9,257 bases of DNA from Anaerobacillus sp. (GTDB lineage: Bacteria > Bacillota > Bacilli > Bacillales_H > Anaerobacillaceae). Of the stretch, positions 1 through 6,118 are shown one piece after another. Where the stretch lies: assembly GCA_007120055.1 (NCBI GenBank), contig SKOL01000320.1, positions 1-9,257 of the forward strand, given 5' to 3'. The notes below the pieces were generated by a model. That model had not been told where the DNA came from and ran no database searches. It saw nothing but the letters and a program-made list of their open reading frames with translations. Every line of letters begins with the position of its first letter. Position 1 is the stretch's first letter. The translations under genes were made by a program, and so were the position numbers.

Positions 1-72
1 CTCAGAGACAACATGATACAGGTATTTAAATGGTTAGATAGAGCATACCATGTTTTCGTCAAAAAACCTAAT
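1..72. repeat. 72-bp direct repeat, copy 1
   Basis: This stretch recurs in the same orientation at 2157-2228 with 69 of 72 bases identical (differences at 19, 46 and 66). It runs off the left edge, so the full repeat may be longer. Read on the minus strand from an ATG at 51, both copies give the frame MVCSI-stop-PFKYLYHVVSE, and the two differences inside that frame are silent third-position changes. This copy is therefore probably the 5' part of the same gene relic seen in full at 2073-2207. Confidence 0.85.
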
Positions 73-304
73 AAATTTTAAGTAGGATAATGCGCATTGA
101 GGGTCAGGTACCTTTTTTCTGATAAAATGAGACGTGTACTGGGGTTCAGGGCCTTCTCAGGAAGTAAAAATTACCGCCCCTTGCTTATTGGCATTTATTT
201 TATCTGGATTTCAAATTGTTAAAGAAACTTGTGAAACAATGTCTTGCTCCTTAATTCACACCACCGTGATAATATATATTTTAAAAAAGTAAGGAGTTTT
301 TCAA
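73..304. other. Intergenic region, no gene seen
   Basis: I find no coding frame with a ribosome binding site here, and nothing that restores the missing N-terminal part of the nuclease remnant that follows. The only regulatory signal is a weak sigma-A-like pair: TTGCTC at 244-249 and GATAAT at 268-273, with an 18-base spacer, just upstream of that remnant. Confidence 0.5.
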
Positions 305-547
305 ATGAGAAAAACAAAAAGATTTAATTTCATTTTTCTTTTAATTGATGGACAAAGTGTTCAAGAACTTCTTTTGGAAGAAGGATTAGCGAAAATCAGG
401 TATATATTTGAACCGAATACTAAATACTTGGATATATATCGAGCCGCTGAAAATAGAGCTAGAGAAGAGAAAAGACGCATTTGGTCGATACAAGGATTTG
501 CGGACGGTCAAGAGGGATTTGATTTATCTGTAGTTGGAAACAATTAA
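305..547 (+). pseudogene. Truncated thermonuclease (SNase family), C-terminal remnant
   Basis: The 80-residue product matches only the last part of staphylococcal-nuclease-like secreted nucleases. The recognisable run is DGQSVQELLLEEGLAKIRY (residues 15-33), then the EPNTKYL turn, the basic helix AENRAREEKRRIWS and a GF-rich tail. Family members normally have a signal peptide and an OB-fold carrying the calcium-binding Asp residues and the catalytic Arg and Glu, all of which would lie upstream and are absent. The region aligning with the second catalytic Arg (a YGR motif in S. aureus nuclease) reads TKRFN, so that site is also damaged or shifted. The reading frame still has a clean ATG and an AAGGAG ribosome binding site at 291-296 with an 8-base spacer, so a short product could be made. 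I infer an inactive fragment. A retained non-catalytic role is possible but has no support here. Confidence 0.75.
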
Positions 548-560
548 TTTTATCCAATAA

Positions 561-585
561 GTTTTATTTGAGTAAAATCAGGTAT
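561..585 (+). promoter_or_regulatory. Possible sigma-B-like promoter
   Basis: GTTTTA at 561-566 and AGGTAT at 580-585 each match the general stress sigma-B consensus (GTTTAA, GGGTAT) at 5 of 6 bases, with a 13-base spacer. It lies about 55 bases upstream of the small protein at 639. In such AT-rich DNA a chance match is quite possible. Confidence 0.25.
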
Positions 586-638
586 ATTATATTTGTTGAA
601 TAAATTCTCTTTAAAGACAAGAAAAGTAGGTGAACAAA

Positions 639-788
639 GTGGGAAAATATCAATTGGATTCCAAAAGTAAGGCAGCTGTGACAAAGTTTCATGAAAAACA
701 AAAGCCTGCAAAATTTGATAAAAAGCAGCAACTTAAAAAATTACGTGCGGATTATTTGAAAAAGAAACAAAAACAAACAGATAAATAA
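639..788 (+). CDS. Small basic Lys-rich hypothetical protein (49 aa)
   Basis: I do not recognise a named family. The GTG at 639 follows a GTAGGTG ribosome binding site (about 626-632) at normal spacing; a second in-frame GTG at 630 would overlap that site. The product is very basic and polar, rich in Lys and Gln, with an N-terminal GKYQLDSKSKAAVTKFHEKQ segment and a Lys-rich C-terminal half that should be helical. It has no membrane segment and no cysteines. Regular codons, a clean start and a terminator 12 bases after the stop argue that it is real. It forms its own short transcription unit, perhaps under the sigma-B-like sequence upstream. Its charge would suit a nucleic-acid-associated or spore-core protein, but that is a guess. 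Confidence 0.65.
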   Translation: MGKYQLDSKSKAAVTKFHEKQKPAKFDKKQQLKKLRADYLKKKQKQTDK

Positions 789-800
789 TATGAATGAAAA

Positions 801-832
801 CATAGGAAGACTAAAATCTCCCTATGTTTTTC
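801..832 (+). terminator. Rho-independent terminator after the small basic protein
   Basis: The arms CATAGGAAGA (801-810) and TCTCCCTATG (817-826) pair over 10 positions with one mismatch around a 6-base loop, and a run of five T follows. Confidence 0.8.
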
Positions 833-848
833 TTATAACATAAATTAT

Positions 849-862
849 ATAGACTGGTCTAT
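849..862. promoter_or_regulatory. TetR-family operator (LmrA/QdoR-like palindrome)
   Basis: ATAGACTGGTCTAT is a palindrome with 6-base arms around a TG centre. It closely resembles the ATAGACC-GTCTAT core bound by TetR-family repressors such as LmrA and QdoR in Bacillus subtilis. It lies 24 bases before the start of the NmrA-like gene, where a bound repressor would block transcription. No TetR gene is present in this window, so the regulator must lie elsewhere. Confidence 0.65.
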
Positions 863-886
863 TTATAAAAATGAGGGGGAAAAAGG

Positions 887-1747
887 ATGAGTGGTTCAAT
901 CTTAGTTACAGGAGCAACAGGAAATATTGGATATTATGTCGTTCAGGAGCTAGCAGCTAAAAACGAAAATGTTAAAGTAGCTTTACGAATTGTAGAAAAG
1001 GATGAGGCAACATTTACTGGACTAAATGTAGATCTCGTTGAGTTTGATTTTTTAAATGTGGATACGTATGAAAATGCATTAAAGGGAGTTAAGAAGGTAT
1101 TTTTAATACGACCACCACAGCTGGCAAAACCAAAGAATGATATGGAACCTTTTATTACTTTGTTAAAGCAGAAAAAAATTGAGCAAATTGTCTTCGTATC
1201 ACTGATGGGAGTTGAAAAAAATCCAATCGTCCCACACCGTAAAATTGAAGACATGATTCGTGATTCAGGCATCCCTTATACATTTTTAAGACCTGGCTTC
1301 TTTATGCAAAACTTAAATACAACCCACCGTGACGATATTCTTGTACGTAATGAATTATACATGCCAGTAGGGAAAGCAAAAACAAGTTTTATCGATACGA
1401 GAGACATTGCTTCTGTTGCATCAGTTTGTTTGACTGAGGAAGGGCACTTACGAAGAAATTATACTTTAACGGGGAATAAAGCTATTAATTATTATGAGGT
1501 TGGTGAAATTCTATCCAAGACATTGGGTAGAAACATAGAATACAAGAATCCTAATGTCCTTGAATTTCGTAAAACGCTGATTAAACGTGGAACCAAAAAA
1601 GAATTTGCGAATGTCATGACGATGTTATATGTCTTAACAAGATTAGGTACAGCGGAAAAAGTAACCGCTGATGTTAAAGATATTCTTAAACGTGAACCGA
1701 TATCATTTGAACAATTTGTAGAAGACTTTCAAGAAGATTGGAAATAA
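887..1747 (+). CDS. NmrA-family NAD(P)-binding protein (atypical SDR)
   Basis: The 286-residue protein is a typical NmrA/HSCARG-like member of the short-chain dehydrogenase superfamily. A Rossmann dinucleotide loop GATGNIG sits at residues 9-15 after a beta strand (SILVT). The core contains VFVSLMGV (102-109), the HRKIED segment (117-122), and SGIPYTFLRPGFFMQN (127-142), which is the signature of this group. The classic SDR Tyr-x-x-x-Lys catalytic motif is not evident. Relatives act as redox sensors or as quinone/azo reductases of the QOR2 type, so the protein may be a cytoplasmic NADPH-dependent quinone or xenobiotic reductase; the substrate is unknown. The ATG at 887 follows a GAGGGGG stretch. 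The TetR-type palindrome upstream suggests induction by a small aromatic or toxic compound. It appears monocistronic, and the nearest downstream hairpin is about 300 bases after the stop. Confidence 0.9.
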   Translation: MSGSILVTGATGNIGYYVVQELAAKNENVKVALRIVEKDEATFTGLNVDLVEFDFLNVDTYENALKGVKKVFLIRPPQLAKPKNDMEPFITLLKQKKIEQIVFVSLMGVEKNPIVPHRKIEDMIRDSGIPYTFLRPGFFMQNLNTTHRDDILVRNELYMPVGKAKTSFIDTRDIASVASVCLTEEGHLRRNYTLTGNKAINYYEVGEILSKTLGRNIEYKNPNVLEFRKTLIKRGTKKEFANVMTMLYVLTRLGTAEKVTADVKDILKREPISFEQFVEDFQEDWK

Positions 1748-2053
1748 GAAGACAGGGAAAACAGAAGTTAGTAGAGTTTAAATATGGTTGGAATGTTTTT
1801 TGGTCAACTCTTATTTATATAAAAATGTACGTTTATAGCTTCTTGTTAACAAACAGACCGCTGTTGACATCATTTTTATCCTTGTCAAGCTTAACCTTTT
1901 TTGTCATTAAATTTAAAGTTCCTATTTCGAAACGTCTTTTAAAGGGACCTTTGGTTGTTTTATGTCCTAAATTATTAAAGTATCCGATTGATATTTTAAT
2001 AACACTAAATACGTTTTATCGCGAAGGATTAAGTACGATAAAAACGATGAACA
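1748..2053. other. Non-coding or decayed region between the NmrA gene and a hairpin
   Basis: I see no convincing gene here. A plus-strand frame runs from a TTG at 1738 to 2076, but it overlaps the NmrA stop, lacks a good ribosome binding site, has an odd hydrophobic composition and ends inside a hairpin. On the minus strand an open stretch from about 2015 to 1833 reads as a more protein-like polar sequence, including LGHKTTKGPFKRRFEIG. It has stops upstream in frame and no start with a good ribosome binding site, so it may be a gene relic. Confidence 0.4.
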
Positions 2054-2096
2054 AAAACTGGTTTCGTTCGGTTTAGCGGAACCAGTTTTGTTTTAG
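2054..2096. terminator. Strong hairpin, probable bidirectional terminator
   Basis: AAAACTGGTT (2054-2063) pairs perfectly with AACCAGTTTT (2080-2089), and three further inner pairs (one G-U) are possible. GTTTTAG follows on the plus strand, and TTTTTGTT continues from the stem on the minus strand. It could end the NmrA transcript and also the minus-strand relic whose frame stops inside it. Confidence 0.65.
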
Positions 2097-2207
2097 TATT
2101 ACTTCCAGTGGTGGTAGTTCTAACCATCCATTTTTTATCATAATGTTTGCACCATCCTCAGAGACAACATGATAAAGGTATTTAAATGGTTAGATAGAGC
2201 ACACCAT
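2073..2207 (-). pseudogene. Minus-strand relic with an in-frame stop, unknown family
   Basis: From an ATG at 2207 the frame reads five residues (MVCSI), a TAA at 2192-2190, and then 38 residues to a stop at 2073. The latter begin PFKYLYHVVSEDGANIMIKN and continue GWLELPPLEVILKQNWFR. I do not recognise the family. Two things suggest the minus strand was coding: the sequence after the stop is protein-like, and the differences from copy 1 within the frame are all at silent third positions. No clear ribosome binding site precedes the ATG. The last residues fall inside a terminator-like hairpin, so the original C-terminus is probably lost. It could also be non-coding repeat DNA. Confidence 0.4.
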
Positions 2208-2228
2208 GTTTTCGTCAAAAACCCTAAT
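2157..2228. repeat. 72-bp direct repeat, copy 2
   Basis: This copy matches 1-72 at 69 of 72 positions in the same orientation. Similarity stops soon after 2228, where the two flanks diverge. The copies bracket about 2.1 kb containing the nuclease remnant, the small basic protein and the NmrA-like gene, and lie just upstream of the Dph6-like gene. The repeat overlaps the start region of the minus-strand relic. Confidence 0.85.
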
Positions 2229-2281
2229 TTTTAAATGTTTAATTTATGATAAGATGGTTACAGAAGCTTATTTAAAAGGTT

Positions 2282-2980
2282 GTGGGGAATTTGAAGAAAA
2301 ACAAAGTAAAAAAGGTAGCTGTCTGCTGGAGTGGCGGGAAAGATAGCTGTCTTGCTTTATTTCGTGTACTAAAAGAGAACCATGAGGTTATTTGTTTATT
2401 ATCTATGGTTTCAGAAAAAGACTCTCGAAATCACGCACATGGCATACAGTTAGAAATTTTAAAATTACAAGCTAATGCATTAGGGTTGCCTTTAATTTTG
2501 GTTGATTCAGCAGAGCAATATGAGTTTTCACTAAAAAGGTCACTTTCCCATTTAAAAGAGGAATTGGGGGTAGAAGCCATTGTATTTGGGAGTTTATATT
2601 CAGAAGGCGATAGAAAGTGGAATGAGCAAGTTTCCTATAAATCAGGAATTGAGCCTCTTTTCCCTGCATGGATTTCACCAAACCATTCTTCCAAACTTCT
2701 TTATGAATTTATATCCCTAGGTTTTCGTTCTGTAGTTTGTCGTGCTTCTACTAAGTATTTCGACCGAACATGGGCTGGTAGATACCTTGACTGGAGTTTT
2801 TATGACGAGATCCATCAAACAGATAGTTGTGTTATGGGCGAATTCGGGGAATACCATACTTTTGTTTTAGACGGTCCAATTTTTCATAAAAAAATTGAAA
2901 TAATTAAATCAGCTGTTGTTTTGAATTCTGAATTGTGGTCTCTAGATATCCAAGCGTGTCAATTATTGGACAAACCATAA
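2282..2980 (+). CDS. PP-loop ATP pyrophosphatase, Dph6/DUF71 (COG2102) family
   Basis: The 232-residue protein belongs to the adenine nucleotide alpha-hydrolase superfamily. The PP-loop SGGKDS (residues 17-22) follows the first strand (KVAVCW). The middle carries VFGSLYSEGDRKWNEQV (101-117) and PLFPAW (125-130), the family's Gly-Asp/Trp region. The C-terminal GEFGEYHTFVLDGPIF (186-201) is the second signature of the family. Archaeal and eukaryotic members are diphthine-ammonia ligases that amidate diphthine on EF-2. Bacteria have no diphthamide, so this protein presumably activates another carboxylate with ATP. A DUF71 subgroup has been linked to B12 salvage by gene context, but no cobalamin gene is present here. 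The GTG at 2282 has AAAGG only two bases away, so the TTG at 2291 is also possible; an in-frame stop at 2273 excludes anything longer. Confidence 0.88.
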   Translation: MGNLKKNKVKKVAVCWSGGKDSCLALFRVLKENHEVICLLSMVSEKDSRNHAHGIQLEILKLQANALGLPLILVDSAEQYEFSLKRSLSHLKEELGVEAIVFGSLYSEGDRKWNEQVSYKSGIEPLFPAWISPNHSSKLLYEFISLGFRSVVCRASTKYFDRTWAGRYLDWSFYDEIHQTDSCVMGEFGEYHTFVLDGPIFHKKIEIIKSAVVLNSELWSLDIQACQLLDKP

Positions 2981-3170
2981 CTATAACCTAAGCCCTTAAA
3001 ATTCATTTTGGATACAAGTTTGATTGTGCTTTCTATTTTCTAATCTCAAATACGGAAGTGCAATACTTTAACAACAGGAGCAGTCATATGTGGTTATCAT
3101 GTTGTTATTATTCTTCGACTATTGAAGCAGCAAGGATACTGTTAAATAATAAATAATTACCTATCTAATG

Positions 3171-3200
3171 AGGCGGTTACGTTCAAAGTGATCGTCTTTT
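3171..3200 (+). terminator. Probable terminator downstream of the Dph6-like gene
   Basis: AGGCGGTTAC (3171-3180) can pair as RNA with GTGATCGTCT (3188-3197) over 10 positions, several of them G-U, around a 7-base loop. A short T run follows. It would end the transcript from 2282 and any product of the micro-ORF at 3088. Confidence 0.5.
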
Positions 3201-3204
3201 CATA

Positions 3205-3227
3205 TTTGACACATACTGGGCAACAAC
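3205..3227 (+). repeat. Dispersed 23-nt motif, copy A
   Basis: It matches 8933-8955 at 19 of 23 positions. The shared core is TTTGAC, two variable bases, ATACTG, then a GCAACAA block. It lies just downstream of a terminator-like hairpin. Confidence 0.5.
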
Positions 3228-3317
3228 GTTTGGCTCTTTTTGTTTGGAACATTATCGCAAAAAAATTTTGGTAAATTAGATATATTTATTTACATTTCTC
3301 AATGTACATGAATCCAC

Positions 3318-3344
3318 ACTTTTTTCTCTAATGCTCATAAGATA
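3318..3344 (+). promoter_or_regulatory. Sigma-K-type sporulation promoter
   Basis: AC at 3318-3319 is followed after exactly 16 bases by CATAAGATA at 3336-3344. This fits the late mother-cell sigma-K consensus (AC, 16-17 bases, CATANNNTA) completely. Transcription would start near 3351, just ahead of the ribosome binding site of the YmaF-like gene. Confidence 0.65.
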
Positions 3345-3374
3345 CAGGAGTAAATAGAAAGGGTGATTGAAAAA

Positions 3375-3752
3375 GTGAGAAATGTACCTGTAACAGGATT
3401 TATGTATCATTCTGATGGTGGTAGTTCAGAACACTCGCATAATCTCTATATAGCTACATGGGACGGACGACCTGTTCATACCCATGAATTCAGAGGAGTA
3501 ACGTCTTTTGATGTAGGGCATGATCATCGTTATGTAGGAACAACAGAACCAGCACCAAGCGGCGTTCAACATACTCATCGTTATTTTACTTTTACATCAT
3601 TTGATGAAGAACACAGACATTTTATTCGTGGGACAACAGGACCAGCGATTTCTCTACCTGAAGGAGGCCACTACCATGAATTTAGTGGAGTAACCACAGT
3701 TGATGGCGAAATTCCGCATAGACATAGATATAGTGGTAGAACTAGTTTATAA
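3375..3752 (+). CDS. YmaF-like histidine-rich repeat protein
   Basis: The protein resembles Bacillus subtilis YmaF, a family of unknown function. About seven His-x-His elements are spaced roughly every 15-20 residues (EHSHN, VHTHEF, GHDHRY, QHTHRY, EHRHF, GHYHEF, PHRHRY), separated by Gly/Thr-rich strands such as RGVTSFDVG and SGVTTVDG. The pattern suggests a repeated beta structure with a row of paired His that could bind Zn, Cu or Ni; metal binding is my inference. There is no signal peptide or membrane segment. I place the start at the GTG at 3375 (125 aa): the GAAAGGGTGATT ribosome binding site at 3357-3368 lies 6 bases before it. The alternative GTG at 3363 is part of that site. The upstream sigma-K promoter suggests expression in the mother cell late in sporulation, so it may be a spore coat or crust component. 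Confidence 0.88.
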   Translation: MRNVPVTGFMYHSDGGSSEHSHNLYIATWDGRPVHTHEFRGVTSFDVGHDHRYVGTTEPAPSGVQHTHRYFTFTSFDEEHRHFIRGTTGPAISLPEGGHYHEFSGVTTVDGEIPHRHRYSGRTSL

Positions 3753-3967
3753 AAAGTGGAGGATGTATCGTTATTTTTCAAGAATTTAATATAACTTAGG
3801 AAAGTATACAAACAATAATCAGATAAAAAATTTACAGAGATATTTTTAAGCTTATTTTTAATTACAAAGGATGATATGTTTGGATTATTAATAATAGTTC
3901 CACCTCTAATAAAGGGTAAATATAAATGTACGGAAAACGTATAAAGCATTTAAAATGAGGTGAAACA

Positions 3968-4531
3968 GTGTATTTTTTAAATCCCATTTCTGATGAGGTT
4001 CGTTTATCTCAAACAATATTCAATAAACATAAAAAAACGATGAAGCTCATATTAGGGTCAGTTTTTGCTTGTATTGCTGCTATTCTGCAGGCTGCTGGTG
4101 GTCTTTTACCAGGTATAGGATTTTTTATAAGTCCGCTTGCCACTGCACCTATTCTGTTATGTTCCATGTTATCCATTCGATTTGGAGTAATGTCCTATTT
4201 TTTGACAATTATGTTGTTACTCATCCTACAGCCAACTGAACTATTTGTATTTCCTTTTACAACAGGATTGTTAGGACTTGGCATAGGAGTTTCTTTTCAC
4301 CTTCTTAGGAAGAGAATAGGTATTATAACTACCGGTACAATTCTTTTAATGTTAGGTATTATGTGTCTTCTATTTATTATTAATTTTCCAATTTTAGGTC
4401 CAGTCGTCTTTGATTCTTTTTCGTTACTTGCAACTATAAGTATTTTTTTATTTACCTTCCTTTATAGCTGGCTATGGGTTGAAATTTCTTTAATCATTTT
4501 TAAAAGAATAAAAATGATAATAATGAAATGA
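3968..4531 (+). CDS. Small polytopic membrane protein, unknown function
   Basis: The 187-residue protein has a short polar N-terminus (about 1-25) and then five or six hydrophobic segments near residues 26-44, 50-70, 74-88, 93-112, 117-139 and 150-177, ending in a basic tail (KRIKMIIMK). Gly/Pro-rich loops such as GGLLPGIGFFISPLA (44-58) and the compact size resemble S components of ECF vitamin transporters or YybS/DUF2232-type proteins. I see no diagnostic substrate motif and no energising ECF subunits nearby, so I leave it unnamed. The GTG at 3968 has GAGGTGA at 3957-3963 as ribosome binding site. The gene stands alone, and its transcript should end at the bidirectional terminator at 4575-4615. 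Confidence 0.75.
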   Translation: MYFLNPISDEVRLSQTIFNKHKKTMKLILGSVFACIAAILQAAGGLLPGIGFFISPLATAPILLCSMLSIRFGVMSYFLTIMLLLILQPTELFVFPFTTGLLGLGIGVSFHLLRKRIGIITTGTILLMLGIMCLLFIINFPILGPVVFDSFSLLATISIFLFTFLYSWLWVEISLIIFKRIKMIIMK

Positions 4532-4574
4532 TCTTGAAATAAGTTGATTAACGTATAAAGACCTAGAAAAATTA

Positions 4575-4615
4575 AAACCAAGGGAGCCTGATTCTTCCCT
4601 TGGTTTGGTTTTAAT
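4575..4615. terminator. Bidirectional terminator between convergent genes
   Basis: AAACCAAGGGA (4575-4585) and TCCCTTGGTTT (4596-4606) pair perfectly over 11 bases around a 10-base loop. T-rich tracts follow on both strands (GGTTTTAATT on plus, TTTTAATTTTT on minus). It separates the membrane protein gene from the dehydrogenase-like gene. Confidence 0.9.
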
Positions 4616-4676
4616 TAGATTAAATTAAATCCTTGTAAAAGGTATATTTAAGATTAAGTAGATTTATAGTTACAAT

Positions 4677-6089
4677 TTATGGAACGATTTCAAAAACAGT
4701 GCCTTGGTTAAAATCAGTCACATTCATAGAGCCATAAACCCCTAAATATAGTCTTGATTGACCCAAGTTCGTTCCCAAACTAGTATAAAAGGCTGATTGA
4801 GCCCCAAAATCATAATCGGTTTGAATCAGACTAAAATCATTTTGTTTGCCACCTGGTCTCACCCTGGTATAAGCTAAAGCACCTCTACCCTGAGCTTGAG
4901 AATCTCTCCGGGCAAAATCAGTAAATACAACACTCCCTGTTAAACTAGGGATTCGATGCCCCATATAAGGCTGAATTCCTGTAAGTGCAGTTCCTTCAAA
5001 CTTATCGGGTCTGGGATCTTTATGAAAATAGCTAGTTAAAGGCTGAAGACGATTCCCTGAAAGTGCTACTGCCTCAATGTAATAAGCAATTGTTTTCTCA
5101 TCCAAAGACGGATTATTAGTACACTCTGTCATGGTCGAAGTAGGAAAACAACCTTCCCACCCACGCCAGCCAAAGTTAATAAATTTTTCTCGATCAGGAG
5201 TAGAATACATTAAAGGAGCTTGAATAAGCTGTGTAACCGGTATGGGTTTATAACGAACAAATGAAAAAATCGATTCCACCAAATCCTGTCCGACATTTCC
5301 CGAATATTTAATATAATGATTATTAAACTTTTGAAATGAAATGCCTGGTGCATTACGTACTCCTTTGGCAATTACTGTAAGTGTTTCCTGGATTGGTGTG
5401 GGAAGTTCATTAAAACGCGTGACTACAGGTGGATTATTGATAAATGAATTCTTAACAACATCAATTTCAATTATTTTACCGGCTATCTCCATATCATCCT
5501 GGCTTAAATTAAATGGATCATAGCCTGATCCACCATCTCCGGTTATTAAAATTAGTTTCCCTGTTTCAGGTGAAAAGTTTAAGCTATTGACACCATTATG
5601 ATTAAAAAATGGTCTTCTTAAATTAAGTAATGTCCGCCGTTTTTGAGGTTGACCGTTCGATTGTAATATCCATTCTTCAACTGTATCTATATGATCATAT
5701 TGAAATTCTCTATTTATCCATTGTAGGTTTAAGGTTCTGGGATCGCACGGATTAGGCATAAAAGATTCAGGAAGAGCACCCGGACCTTGTGTTCCAGCTA
5801 CTGAATAATGAAGATAAAACAGACCGTTATAATAAAATTCGGGGTGAAACGCTAGTCCAAGCAATCCCCGTTCATCATATCCGCCGTCGAAAGCACCTAG
5901 TTTTATGACTTGTGGACGAATATCTAAAAAAGTCCTTATATCTCCGTTTCCTACGTAATATATCTCTCCTACCTGGGTAGCAATAAATAATCTTTCAATT
6001 GAGTCCCCTGGAAGTATAGCTGTTTTTAAAACAGTAGGTAAATTTATCTTATTTACAATAGGCTGTAAACTAACCTTAAGTTTTTTCAA
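4677..6089 (-). CDS. PQQ-type glucose/sorbosone dehydrogenase-like beta-propeller protein
   Basis: The 470-residue protein matches the soluble glucose/L-sorbosone dehydrogenase family (GSDH), six-bladed propellers that usually use PQQ to oxidise sugars. Visible signatures are ERLFIATQVGEIYYV in the first blade (32-46), GYDERGLLGLAFHPEF (70-85), HNGVNSLNFSPETGKL (164-179) ending in ITGDGG (182-187), and the GVRNAPGISF element. His164 lies where the catalytic His of soluble glucose dehydrogenase is expected; this alignment is by eye. There is no signal peptide: the N-terminus KKLKVSLQPIVNKINLP leads directly into the first strand. That is unusual, since PQQ enzymes normally work outside the membrane, and no PQQ synthesis genes are near. 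The start is a TTG at 6089 with a GGAAGGGG ribosome binding site about 10 bases upstream. A good sigma-A promoter lies at 6119-6147. Substrate and PQQ use are unproven. Confidence 0.88.
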   Translation of the reverse strand: MKKLKVSLQPIVNKINLPTVLKTAILPGDSIERLFIATQVGEIYYVGNGDIRTFLDIRPQVIKLGAFDGGYDERGLLGLAFHPEFYYNGLFYLHYSVAGTQGPGALPESFMPNPCDPRTLNLQWINREFQYDHIDTVEEWILQSNGQPQKRRTLLNLRRPFFNHNGVNSLNFSPETGKLILITGDGGSGYDPFNLSQDDMEIAGKIIEIDVVKNSFINNPPVVTRFNELPTPIQETLTVIAKGVRNAPGISFQKFNNHYIKYSGNVGQDLVESIFSFVRYKPIPVTQLIQAPLMYSTPDREKFINFGWRGWEGCFPTSTMTECTNNPSLDEKTIAYYIEAVALSGNRLQPLTSYFHKDPRPDKFEGTALTGIQPYMGHRIPSLTGSVVFTDFARRDSQAQGRGALAYTRVRPGGKQNDFSLIQTDYDFGAQSAFYTSLGTNLGQSRLYLGVYGSMNVTDFNQGTVFEIVP

Positions 6090-6118
6090 TTAACTTACAC
6101 CCCTTCCTTTTGTTTTCT

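Larger units (their letters stand above)
2981..3317. other. Intergenic region with hairpin, motif copy and a doubtful micro-ORF
   Basis: This stretch holds no established gene. It contains a doubtful 22-codon frame at 3088-3156 (starting MWLSCCYYSS) preceded by GGAG at a 7-base spacing, then a weak terminator at 3171-3200, then one copy of the 23-nt dispersed motif at 3205-3227. The rest is AT-rich with no visible feature. Confidence 0.45.

Noticed and set aside
95..160. REP-like GGTCAGGTACC and GGGTTCAGGGCC words
   Set aside because: They are too short and too different from each other to call a repeat family, and no REP-associated transposase is present.
943..1272. 109-residue minus-strand frame
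   Set aside because: It lies wholly inside the well-supported NmrA-like gene; its Ser/Phe/Thr-rich sequence is a shadow.
1738..2076. 112-residue plus-strand open frame starting with TTG
   Set aside because: It overlaps the end of the NmrA-like gene, has no good ribosome binding site, an unnatural hydrophobic make-up and a stop inside a terminator hairpin. The opposite strand looks more protein-like.
2472..2681. 69-residue minus-strand frame
   Set aside because: It is a shadow of the Dph6-like gene with no own ribosome binding site.
3876..3944. 22-codon plus-strand frame (MFGLLIIVPPLIKG start) after AAAGGA
   Set aside because: It has only a short spacer to the ribosome binding site and AT-rich content; too short to separate from chance just ahead of the membrane protein gene.
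3671..3949. 92-residue minus-strand frame
   Set aside because: It overlaps the end of the YmaF-like gene and the AT-rich spacer; no ribosome binding site or recognisable motif.
5341..5523. 60-residue plus-strand frame
   Set aside because: It is antisense inside the dehydrogenase-like gene; a shadow.
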